Of a stretch of DNA of 5,269 bases, positions 1-5,269 are shown piece after piece. The notes beneath the pieces are model-generated. The model worked only from the letters and a program-made list of their open reading frames with translations, was not told the origin of the DNA and made no database searches. Position 1 is the stretch's first letter. Each line of letters opens with the position of its first letter. The translations under genes were made by a program, and so were the position numbers. Source of the DNA: PVC group bacterium (GTDB lineage: Bacteria > Verrucomicrobiota > Kiritimatiellia > UBA8416 > PXDI01); NCBI GenBank assembly GCA_003565095.1, contig PXDI01000194.1, forward strand, positions 1 through 5,269. Reading direction: 5' to 3'.

Positions 1-1079
1 ACCGCCTGACTCCGCGCATTGCCACTACGGCCAAGCTGCTGTGGGCGGTGTATGTTCTGTTGTGCATACTGCAGACCGGTTTGCTGATGCTCGGCGGTAT
101 GCAGATTTACCGGGCAGAAATGCCGGGCCCATCAAAGGACCGCCTTACGCCGCGTATAGCAACCACGGCTAAACTGTTGTGGGGTGTGTATGTCCTGTTG
201 TGCCTGGTGCAGGCGGTTTTGTTGATGCTGGGCGGTATGGACCTGTTTGATGCGGTTTGTCATGCTTTTGCCACTATGGCTACGGGAGGGTTTTCAACGC
301 GTACCGACAGTATCGGAGCGTTTAATAGTGCTTATATAGAAACGGTTACAGTGATTTTTATGTTTATTGCAAGTGTCAATTTTGCTTTGCATTATCGTGC
401 CCTTTTGGGGAAGCCGGGGGTATATTTCCGCGATATGGAGTTCAGGTCGCATCTGCTAATCTGGATAAGCGTCTGTCTGCTGATGAGCATAATCGTATGG
501 TTTGGTGCGGGTGATGATGGTATATTAACCGCGATACGGGTAGGCACATTCCAAGCCACCTCTATTTTGACAACAACCGGATTTGCAACGGCCGATTCAG
601 ACAAATGGCCGGATGCGGCGCGCTATCTGTTGATACTGCTGATGTTCATTGGTGGCTGTGCGGGATCGACCAGTGGCGGATTGAAGGTCTTGCGTGTTTA
701 TGCACTATATAAGAAAGGCTTGAGAGAGATATACTTGTTCATGCGTCCGCAAGCTGTTATTCCAGTGAAAATGGGAAGGAATACGGTTAATCCACAGGTG
801 GTTTCCAGCATAACTGCATATGCGGTTTTGTTTTTGATGATATTTGCTCTGGCAACTTTTTTGATGACATTTTTTACGCCTGATATTGATACTGCAATGA
901 GTTCAGTAATTGCGACAATGGCGGGAGTCGGTCCCGGGCTGGGTGCGGTTGGAGCGATGGAGAACTATGCGTCAATCCCTTCTGCCGGGAAGGTTATCCT
1001 GATTTTCTGCATGCTGCTGGGACGGCTTGAACTTTACACTGTGTTGATCGTATTACTGCCGGGGTTCTGGAAAAGGTAA
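1..1079 (+). CDS. trkH: TrkH-family potassium uptake membrane subunit (5' part missing)
   Basis: This is the membrane, ion-conducting subunit of a Trk-type K+ uptake system, which normally works with the cytoplasmic NAD/ATP-binding subunit TrkA. The reading frame is open from base 3, so the true start lies left of the window; 358 codons are visible and the C-terminus is complete. TrkH signatures seen are the cytoplasmic loop YRAEMPGPSKDRLTPRIA, pore motif MATGGFST (276-299), pore motif TTTGFATAD (570-596), the GGCAGSTSGG-LK segment, the fourth pore motif GVGPGLG (924-944) and the family-typical end MLLGRLELYT...FWKR. Several hydrophobic helices lie between them. The GTG at 48 and the inner ATGs are not credible starts because the homology extends to the left edge. 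The oddity is a diverged 46-codon tandem repeat at the left end, which inserts an extra helix before the second pore domain (see the repeat entry). The protein may therefore be a hybrid or misfolded. The TrkH family call is very secure; whether the gene is functional is open. Confidence 0.92.
   Translation, partial: RLTPRIATTAKLLWAVYVLLCILQTGLLMLGGMQIYRAEMPGPSKDRLTPRIATTAKLLWGVYVLLCLVQAVLLMLGGMDLFDAVCHAFATMATGGFSTRTDSIGAFNSAYIETVTVIFMFIASVNFALHYRALLGKPGVYFRDMEFRSHLLIWISVCLLMSIIVWFGAGDDGILTAIRVGTFQATSILTTTGFATADSDKWPDAARYLLILLMFIGGCAGSTSGGLKVLRVYALYKKGLREIYLFMRPQAVIPVKMGRNTVNPQVVSSITAYAVLFLMIFALATFLMTFFTPDIDTAMSSVIATMAGVGPGLGAVGAMENYASIPSAGKVILIFCMLLGRLELYTVLIVLLPGFWKR
3..239 (+). repeat. Diverged 46-codon tandem duplication inside trkH
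   Basis: Bases 3-101 and 141-239 encode the same 33-residue segment (RLTPRIATTAKLLW through LLMLGGM), offset by exactly 138 bp. By hand count 28 of 33 residues agree, but 20 of 99 bases differ, mostly at synonymous sites. The segment is the loop end plus the first helix of the second TrkH pore domain. Between the copies lies the loop start QIYRAEMPGPSKD (102-140). The likely join is at the shared 9-mer ggcggtatg (93-101 and 231-239), where LGGM of the helix end meets GGMQ of the loop start. The pattern fits out-of-register recombination between two trkH paralogues better than a recent duplication. Confidence 0.85.
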
Positions 1080-1874
1080 TCAGTCCTGCTGGTCAACATC
1101 CGCTTCGGGATCGAGAATCAGCCGCACTTTGGCAACTGGGACTTCGACATCGGCGCGCAGAATCCGGCTCGGTTTTTCGTCCGAGATCCATAAATCCATG
1201 CTCCCGCTGCGGACGAAAAGCCCTTCAAAAGCGGCTTCGGGCACGAGCAGGAAGGCGTTCCAGCGCTTTCCGCACGCTGTCCGCACCCGCTCGCTGCGGA
1301 CAGTATTGATTTGCAAGTCATAGATTTTTTCATCGGCCAGCACACGATGTTCGGTAGTGGTTCCGGGAGTGAATGTTTCGCCGCGGACAAAATACATGAA
1401 AGAGAGCAGGTCGCGGGTTTTTTCTTCCAGCGGAATCTCGTGGCTTTTTTCCTTGAGCAAGTCGTGGATGACGGCAATACCGGCAGTGTAGTCAAATTCG
1501 GTAACCTCATGTGAGCGGCGGCGTCCCTCCTGCTGGTTTTTGGTGAAGCGCACCGGCAGCAATGTTTCCGGGCAGATCAGGGTTTCCAGCCGGCTGTCAA
1601 CCGGATAAAGCCTGCGAATGACGCGGTTTGAGCGGGCGCGGCTGCGGATGGCAACCAGTTTACGCCCTTTTTCATCAATGGTCCAGGAGGTGGTGATTTC
1701 CGCCGCGCCGACCGGAATGCGCCCCCAGCTTATGCGGTAGTTCAACGTTTCCCCGATAGGGAAGGGCAGACCTTCCACCTGTTCTTCCGGGGTTGCGGTT
1801 GCCGGCATGAGCAGGTGTATGCAGCAGGTTATTAATAAAAAACTGATCCGGGTGATTCTGCGGCTGCTGTTCAT
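1080..1874 (-). CDS. Secreted DUF3108-family protein
   Basis: The 264-residue product resembles DUF3108 (PF11306) proteins, which are periplasmic or outer-membrane-associated, beta-rich and of unknown function. A signal peptide is visible: basic MNSSRRITR, hydrophobic ISFLLITCCIHLLM, and a probable signal peptidase I site after PATA (about residue 27). The mature N-terminus has the family pattern PFPIGETLNYRISWGRIPVG, followed by alternating beta-type sequence and the LLSFMYFVRGE segment in the middle. Length is normal for the family. The start is the only sensible ATG before the signal peptide. No good Shine-Dalgarno sequence precedes it, and the leader is AT-rich. The gene sits 23 nt downstream of the tRNA-Glu gene on the same strand and may be read from the tRNA promoter. 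Its stop codon abuts the trkH stop codon tail to tail. No substrate or partner can be read from the sequence. Confidence 0.85.
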   Translation of the reverse strand: MNSSRRITRISFLLITCCIHLLMPATATPEEQVEGLPFPIGETLNYRISWGRIPVGAAEITTSWTIDEKGRKLVAIRSRARSNRVIRRLYPVDSRLETLICPETLLPVRFTKNQQEGRRRSHEVTEFDYTAGIAVIHDLLKEKSHEIPLEEKTRDLLSFMYFVRGETFTPGTTTEHRVLADEKIYDLQINTVRSERVRTACGKRWNAFLLVPEAAFEGLFVRSGSMDLWISDEKPSRILRADVEVPVAKVRLILDPEADVDQQD

Positions 1875-1897
1875 AATATATAAACAATCTTCGTGGT

Positions 1898-1972
1898 TGG
1901 CGCGCCCACGGGGAGTCGAACCCCGCTTACAAGGATGAAAACCTTGTGTCCTATCCGATAGACGATGGGCGC
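1898..1972 (-). tRNA. trnE: tRNA-Glu (UUC)
   Basis: Read on the minus strand, this folds as a complete 75-nt cloverleaf including an encoded CCA. The acceptor stem GCGCCCA (5' end at 1972) pairs with TGGGCGC (1902-1908), followed by discriminator G (1901) and CCA (1898-1900). The D stem GTC/GAC, the anticodon stem CAAGG/CCTTG with loop TTTTCAT, and the T stem CGGGG/CCCCG with loop TTCGACT all pair fully. The anticodon is TTC (plus-strand 1937-1939), so it decodes GAA/GAG. The GTCT...GGAC D-arm is typical of bacterial tRNA-Glu. The DUF3108 gene follows 23 nt downstream. Confidence 0.97.
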
Positions 1973-1994
1973 TTCGGTCGTTTCAAGGCGCCAT

Positions 1995-2022
1995 ACAGTA
2001 GCATATCACCGCCCCAATGCAA
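1995..2022 (-). promoter_or_regulatory. Possible promoter of tRNA-Glu (and DUF3108 gene)
   Basis: On the minus strand there is a -35-like TTGCAT (2017-2022), a 16-nt spacer and a -10-like TACTGT (1995-2000) preceded by TGC, an extended -10 feature. This would start transcription about 16 nt before the tRNA 5' end. Both hexamers match the sigma-70 consensus only at three of six positions, so the call rests mainly on position and the TGN element. Confidence 0.28.
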
Positions 2023-2152
2023 TAGAAATTTTGGGTCTGGCGCATTTTTTTGCTGAGGTTATTGCAGAAGTTTCTCTCGACGGAGGTTTTTGGCTTAAGT
2101 GTAAACGATGAAGTGTGGGGACTAATTGAAGCGTGTAAAACATGGAAAGGTC

Positions 2153-2182
2153 TTGTCTTGTCATTGCAGTGTCTGCTAGTAT
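2153..2182 (+). promoter_or_regulatory. Possible promoter of the rightward F1-alpha operon
   Basis: There is a -35-like TTGTCT (2153-2158), an 18-nt spacer and a -10-like TAGTAT (2177-2182) with an upstream TGC (2174-2176), giving an extended -10. An overlapping TTGTCA at 2158-2163 is closer to the consensus but sits only 13 nt from the -10. The predicted start point is about 2189-2190, almost on the ATG at 2192. That fits the absence of a Shine-Dalgarno sequence there and suggests a leaderless or nearly leaderless mRNA. This is inference from consensus only. Confidence 0.35.
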
Positions 2183-2191
2183 GGCCTGCAT

Positions 2192-3577
2192 ATGAAGGTA
2201 AGCAATTCATGTATATTTGCACATGGGCGCCGCTTGGTTGCAATAATCGGCATATGCTTGTGTTGTATGCCTTTGCGGGCGGACGCCGACAAGCTGGTGC
2301 TGCGTATTACCGCCGGTAACCCGGCGGCAACCAACCAGATGGTTACCATCCGTTCGAATCTGCCGGCCGGGGTTTCCAGTAACCACGTCCTGAATACCGG
2401 CGGGCTGGATATCGGCTACGATGTGCGTTCCGACATTTACTATGTGCATGGTCAAATGATGTTCGCCCCCAAGGAAATCCGCATTTTTGATATTGAAATC
2501 CGCGATATATGGGTGATTGCCGTCGATGAAATTGATGCGTTGCGCAGTCAGGCGGCCGAAATGTCCGGGCTGCTGGCCGGGTCGGAATTTGAAGAGCGTG
2601 CGGAAACTCTGCAGGGTGAAGTAAAGCGCCGCCTTGATGCCATAACAGAAGAGCAGCAGCGCTATTCAATTGCCGCCGGGGCGCGGCCGATTGACCACAT
2701 CCGTGCCTATGAAGCCAATCGTGAACAGTTGGCGCAGGTCAAACGCGATGTCGCCCGGCTCGAGAACCTTGTGCTGGGAACCGGGCGGGATCCCGGTCGT
2801 CTGCTGGGGGAGATTCCGGCGGCGTTGATGGCTGATCCGCGTCCGGCCGATACTTCGGTGCTGCACACCGCAGTAATCCGCATTACCGCCCGCAACAGTT
2901 CGCCGACCGAAACCAGAACCTTTCCGGTGCGCCGGATGCTCCCCGCGGAAATCAGTGTGTCCGATGTTATCGACGCCGGCGAGCTGGAAGTTGGCATCGA
3001 TGCCGCCAGCGGGCTGGTGTATGTGGAGCGCCGTAATGTGGAACTGGCTCCGGGGGAGACGGTGTCCTTTGAGGTGAAACTGCTTGACCGCTGGAATATC
3101 CACGGCCCGCGCATTGAAAGGCTGCGTGATACCGCGCAGGATCTGCGGCAGCGCATCAGTACCCGCGAACAGTTTTTATCAGTGCTCAACGCTCTGGATT
3201 CCGCATTAAGCGATCTTGATGATCTGGCCGCCGAGGAAGGTCCCACACGTTTAGATGAGCAATATGTCGCCTTTTACCGTGATCAGGGACAGCGCCTTAA
3301 CGTGATTGAGCAGCGGATTATGCGCATTCAGGATGCCATGCGCCCGGTTGAAAGCACCCAGCGCTTTGGCTTCAATGTTAAAGCCCCCACTATGAAAACC
3401 ACCTGGATCATCATTTATATTATACTTGGATTTCTGGCATTGATGAGTTTACTGTTCTTCCTGCGTTGGTACGGTCGGTCAGCCGAAGATGTGCTTATGC
3501 ATCATGGCGGGCAGCATTCCGGCGGAGAGGGTAATGAAGATAGTCAGGGCGGGGGTGCGGCTGATGATAGGAAATAA
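2192..3577 (+). CDS. Exported single-pass membrane protein with two beta/coiled-coil modules, unknown family
   Basis: I do not recognise this 461-residue protein. Residues 1-30 look like a signal peptide (basic HGRRL, hydrophobic VAIIGICLCCMPL, cleavage near LRADA). Two homologous modules follow: a beta-rich, Ig-like domain at about 35-108 and again at 227-302, each leading into a heptad-like helical stretch rich in Glu, Arg, Gln and Leu (about 112-195 and 305-385). A strong membrane helix spans 403-424 (TTWIIIYIILGFLALM...). A 37-residue tail rich in Gly, His and Asp ends the protein. Predicted topology is a large periplasmic part, one C-terminal anchor and a short cytoplasmic tail. An in-frame TAG at 2177 limits the start to the ATG at 2192. 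No Shine-Dalgarno sequence is visible there. The stop codon is 3 nt before the F1-alpha-like gene, so the two are almost surely co-transcribed, and an anchoring or stator role for that ATPase is a reasonable guess. The CDS is secure; the function is not. Confidence 0.87.
   Translation: MKVSNSCIFAHGRRLVAIIGICLCCMPLRADADKLVLRITAGNPAATNQMVTIRSNLPAGVSSNHVLNTGGLDIGYDVRSDIYYVHGQMMFAPKEIRIFDIEIRDIWVIAVDEIDALRSQAAEMSGLLAGSEFEERAETLQGEVKRRLDAITEEQQRYSIAAGARPIDHIRAYEANREQLAQVKRDVARLENLVLGTGRDPGRLLGEIPAALMADPRPADTSVLHTAVIRITARNSSPTETRTFPVRRMLPAEISVSDVIDAGELEVGIDAASGLVYVERRNVELAPGETVSFEVKLLDRWNIHGPRIERLRDTAQDLRQRISTREQFLSVLNALDSALSDLDDLAAEEGPTRLDEQYVAFYRDQGQRLNVIEQRIMRIQDAMRPVESTQRFGFNVKAPTMKTTWIIIYIILGFLALMSLLFFLRWYGRSAEDVLMHHGGQHSGGEGNEDSQGGGAADDRK
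2294..3127 (+). repeat. Internal protein duplication (two module copies)
   Basis: Residues 35-121 and 227-315 of the exported membrane protein align with two single-residue gaps and about 28 identical positions by hand count. Shared landmarks in order are RITA-x-N, LPA, G-x-L-(D/E)-(I/V)-G-x-D, YV, AP-x-E, F, D-x-W and LR-x-x-A. The repeat is clear in protein but not obvious in DNA, so the duplication is old. Confidence 0.8.
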
Positions 3578-3580
3578 AAT

Positions 3581-5044
3581 ATGGCATTGAAGATTAATGT
3601 AATGCAATTGAAGGAGCACGGCAAAATTGCCGAAGTGCGTCAGGATGTTGTAAATGTTACCGGACTGACCAATTGCATGAACGGACAGTTGGTAAAGCTT
3701 GGGGACGTTGCGCGCGGGGTCATTGTCGGGTTTGACAATGATTACGTTTTGGTGCTGGTGGTTGACTCGCGCGGCAAGATCAAACCCGGCGATACCGTCA
3801 CAACCACTATTGACGATTTTCGCGTGCCGGTCGGCGACAACTTTATCGGCCGCCGGGTCAATGCGCTCGGAGAACCGAGTGACAATAAGGGACCGATCAA
3901 GGAAAGCACTGATTACCCGATTTTCAATACTGCGCCCACTGTGCTGCAGCGTGATCCGCTGGACGAGGTGCTGGCCACCGGCACCAAGATGGTTGACATG
4001 ACCCTGCCCGTCGGCAAGGGGCAGCGCATGCTGATTCTGGGTGACCGCATGACCGGGAAAACCACGGTGGGACTCGACGCCATCTTAAGTCAGCGCGGTC
4101 AGAATGTTATCTGTATTTACTGCTGTATCGGCAAGTCCGAGGCGGCGCTGGGCCGGGTTACCGATGTGTTTGACCGTGAGCGTGTCTGGGATTACGGGAT
4201 GGTCGTTGCGGCCACGGCGGCCGACTCGATGGGGCAGCAGTATCTTGCCCCGTATGTGGCCTGCAGTCTCGGTGAGTATTTTGTGCATGAACGACACGCC
4301 GATGTGCTGGTGGTTTTTGATGATTTTACCAAGCACGCCTGGGCCTACCGTCAGATTTCGCTGCTGCTGGAACGCGCCCCGGGACGTGACGCCTATCCCG
4401 GTGATATTTTTTATATTCATTCGCAACTGGTCGAGCGTGCCGGTAAACTGAAACCGGAATACGGCGGCGGCACCATGACCCATCTGCCGATTGTCGAAAC
4501 GCTGGAAGGCGATTTTGCCGGATATATTCCTTCGAACATCATTTCTATGACCGATGGCCAGATTTACCTGAACGCCGCGCTTTTCGGCGAGGGTTTTAAG
4601 CCGGCGATTGACATGGGGCTATCTGTTTCCCGTATCGGCAGCAAGGTGCAGTGGAAAGCTATGAAGAAACCGGCTTCGATGCTGAAGATTGATTATATCC
4701 GCCACAAGGAGCTTGAGCGGATGACGCGTATCAAGGCGGGTGCCTCGAAGGATGTTGAAGTGCGTCTGGCGCGCGGCAAGGTGCTGGAGGCGTTCTTGAA
4801 GCAGGATGAGAACAAGCCGCTGCCGATTGAGGAGCAGGTTTTGATCCTGTACGGTCGTGAGAACGGATTGCTGGACGGCTGTGACCCCGGCAAGGTGCGC
4901 GAGATGCTTGGAAAATTTGTGCAACATATCCGCTCGCATTTTCCTGAATTGGTGGATAATCTAATAAAAACCAAGACGATTAACGATGAAATGAAGGAGG
5001 TGCTCAATGAGCAGCTCAGCCGGCTCACTAATTCCTCTGTTTAA
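3581..5044 (+). CDS. atpA: Divergent F1-type ATPase alpha subunit (first of two tandem copies)
   Basis: This 487-residue protein aligns along its whole length with F1-ATPase alpha, the non-catalytic nucleotide-binding subunit of the alpha3beta3 head. The N-terminal barrel (GKIAEVRQ...GLTNCMNGQ, about 14-82) is followed by the P-loop GDRMTGKT (154-161), Walker B VLVVFDD (242-248), the family block RAPGRDAYPGDIFYIHSQL (265-283), ISMTDGQIYL (321-330) and GLSVSRIG with the probable arginine finger R351. A helical C-terminal domain has IEEQVLILYG (416-425). Where catalytic beta subunits carry GER, this protein has IGKSE, so it is alpha-type. It departs from usual alpha in having Met157 in place of the P-loop Gln, and in having about 15 fewer residues before the barrel, where the delta-binding helix normally sits. 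AGGA at 3569-3572 is a suitable ribosome site 8 nt before the ATG. The gene starts 3 nt after the membrane-protein gene and overlaps the next alpha gene by 38 nt. It might serve ATP synthesis, ion pumping or a dedicated F1-like machine. Confidence 0.92.
   Translation: MALKINVMQLKEHGKIAEVRQDVVNVTGLTNCMNGQLVKLGDVARGVIVGFDNDYVLVLVVDSRGKIKPGDTVTTTIDDFRVPVGDNFIGRRVNALGEPSDNKGPIKESTDYPIFNTAPTVLQRDPLDEVLATGTKMVDMTLPVGKGQRMLILGDRMTGKTTVGLDAILSQRGQNVICIYCCIGKSEAALGRVTDVFDRERVWDYGMVVAATAADSMGQQYLAPYVACSLGEYFVHERHADVLVVFDDFTKHAWAYRQISLLLERAPGRDAYPGDIFYIHSQLVERAGKLKPEYGGGTMTHLPIVETLEGDFAGYIPSNIISMTDGQIYLNAALFGEGFKPAIDMGLSVSRIGSKVQWKAMKKPASMLKIDYIRHKELERMTRIKAGASKDVEVRLARGKVLEAFLKQDENKPLPIEEQVLILYGRENGLLDGCDPGKVREMLGKFVQHIRSHFPELVDNLIKTKTINDEMKEVLNEQLSRLTNSSV
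4994..5000 (+). promoter_or_regulatory. Strong Shine-Dalgarno deciding the start of the second alpha gene
   Basis: AAGGAGG lies inside the end of the first alpha gene, 6 nt before ATG 5007. This near-perfect site fixes the start of the second gene within the first and is the strongest ribosome site in the window, which suggests independent initiation in addition to translational coupling. Confidence 0.8.
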
Positions 5045-5269
5045 GATCAAGGTCGAGGAAAAAGGCAAGATCAAGGACATTAAAGAGATCATTGTACGCA
5101 TTGAGGGGTTGCCCACCTGTTTGAACGGGCAGATTGTCAAGCTGGGAGATGGTGTTAAGGGCATCATCATGGGGTTTGATGATGAAGAGGTCATGGCTTT
5201 GACGCTGGGTGACGCCGGCCGGTTGCGCATGGGCGGTGAAGTTATCGGCGTAAGTGAGCCGTTTCGCAT
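5007..5269 (+). CDS. Second F1-type ATPase alpha-like subunit, N-terminal part
   Basis: Eighty-seven codons are visible and the frame runs off the right edge. After MSSSAGSLIPLFKIKVEEK the sequence follows the alpha-subunit N-terminal barrel: GKIKDIKEIIVRIEGL, CLNGQIVKLGD, VKGIIMGFDDEEV, then a GD(A)GRLRMGG turn leading towards the nucleotide-binding domain. An ungapped alignment with residues 14-73 of the preceding protein gives 25 of 60 identical residues by hand count, so it is a diverged paralogue and not a recent copy. The pattern GL-x-x-C-(M/L)-NGQ-(L/I)-VKLGD is shared by the pair. It also lacks the long N-terminal helix of standard alpha, with about 9 fewer residues before the barrel than E. 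coli alpha. The start at 5007 is fixed by AAGGAGG 6 nt upstream and overlaps the first alpha gene by 38 nt in another frame. Whether the missing part keeps a P-loop or turns catalytic cannot be seen. Confidence 0.88.
   Translation, partial: MSSSAGSLIPLFKIKVEEKGKIKDIKEIIVRIEGLPTCLNGQIVKLGDGVKGIIMGFDDEEVMALTLGDAGRLRMGGEVIGVSEPFR

Noticed and set aside
1118..1510. Alternative minus-strand frame within the DUF3108 gene
   Set aside because: Its composition (Cys, Ser and Lys clusters) is not protein-like, and it lies wholly inside a gene with a signal peptide and family match.
1815..1850. Lipoprotein signal in the DUF3108 protein (LLITCC)
   Set aside because: Thr or Cys at the -1 position is not a standard lipobox, and a PATA signal peptidase I site follows.
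1898..1972. tRNA gene as an attachment site of an integrated element
   Set aside because: No integrase gene, no repeated tRNA 3' end elsewhere in the window and no phage-like genes were seen.
2252..2270. Lipoprotein signal at the cysteines of the 2192 gene (ICLCC)
   Set aside because: No cysteine is preceded by Gly, Ala or Ser in a lipobox arrangement; the segment fits a normal signal peptide with cleavage near LRADA.
2050..2319. Small + strand ORF of 89 codons across the spacer and start of the 2192 gene
   Set aside because: It overlaps the signal-peptide coding region in another frame, has low-complexity unlikely protein sequence and no recognisable domain.
3581..5044. Rho termination factor or flagellar/type III FliI-type ATPase instead of F1 alpha
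   Set aside because: All share the P-loop fold, but APGRDAYPGDIFYIHSQL, MTDGQIYL and the SVSRIG end are F1 alpha blocks, and the C-terminal helical domain follows F1 alpha.
4961..5269. Minus-strand ORF opposite the second alpha gene
   Set aside because: It is Ser/Pro/Met-rich antisense sequence typical of a shadow of a coding strand; the + frame has clear F1 alpha homology and a strong ribosome site.

Overview
The window holds an ordinary accessory stretch on the left and the start of an unusual F1-ATPase-like operon on the right. Secreted proteins with signal peptides and a DUF3108-type protein point to a Gram-negative bacterium. The mix of genes resembles what is found in the PVC group (Verrucomicrobiota, Kiritimatiellota, Lentisphaerota), but this is an impression and nothing in the window proves the taxon.

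Left part (1-2191). The 3' part of a trkH potassium-uptake gene enters from the left edge on the + strand. It carries an odd 46-codon tandem duplication that adds one membrane helix. It ends exactly where a convergent minus-strand gene for a secreted DUF3108-family protein ends. Behind that gene, also on the minus strand, lies a complete tRNA-Glu(UUC) gene with an encoded CCA end, only 23 nt from the DUF3108 start codon. A gene-poor spacer of about 220 bp follows. It holds plausible divergent promoters for the tRNA and for the rightward operon.

Right part (2192-5269). Three rightward genes are tightly packed (3-nt gap, then a 38-nt overlap). The first encodes an exported protein with two copies of a beta-rich plus coiled-coil module, one C-terminal membrane helix and a short hydrophilic cytoplasmic tail; I do not recognise its family. 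The second encodes a full-length but divergent F1-ATPase alpha subunit. The third, cut by the right edge, starts a second and different alpha-type subunit, about 42% identical to the first over 60 residues. Both alpha proteins are short at the N-terminus, where normal alpha subunits bind delta/OSCP of the peripheral stalk.

Two alpha paralogues in tandem behind a single-pass coiled-coil membrane protein is not the standard atp operon (BEFHAGDC), and it is not the N-ATPase order (DCQRBEFAG). The most interesting reading is an F1-like motor or ATPase with two kinds of alpha subunit and a non-canonical membrane attachment. The genes to the right of the window (beta? gamma? c-ring?) would decide this.
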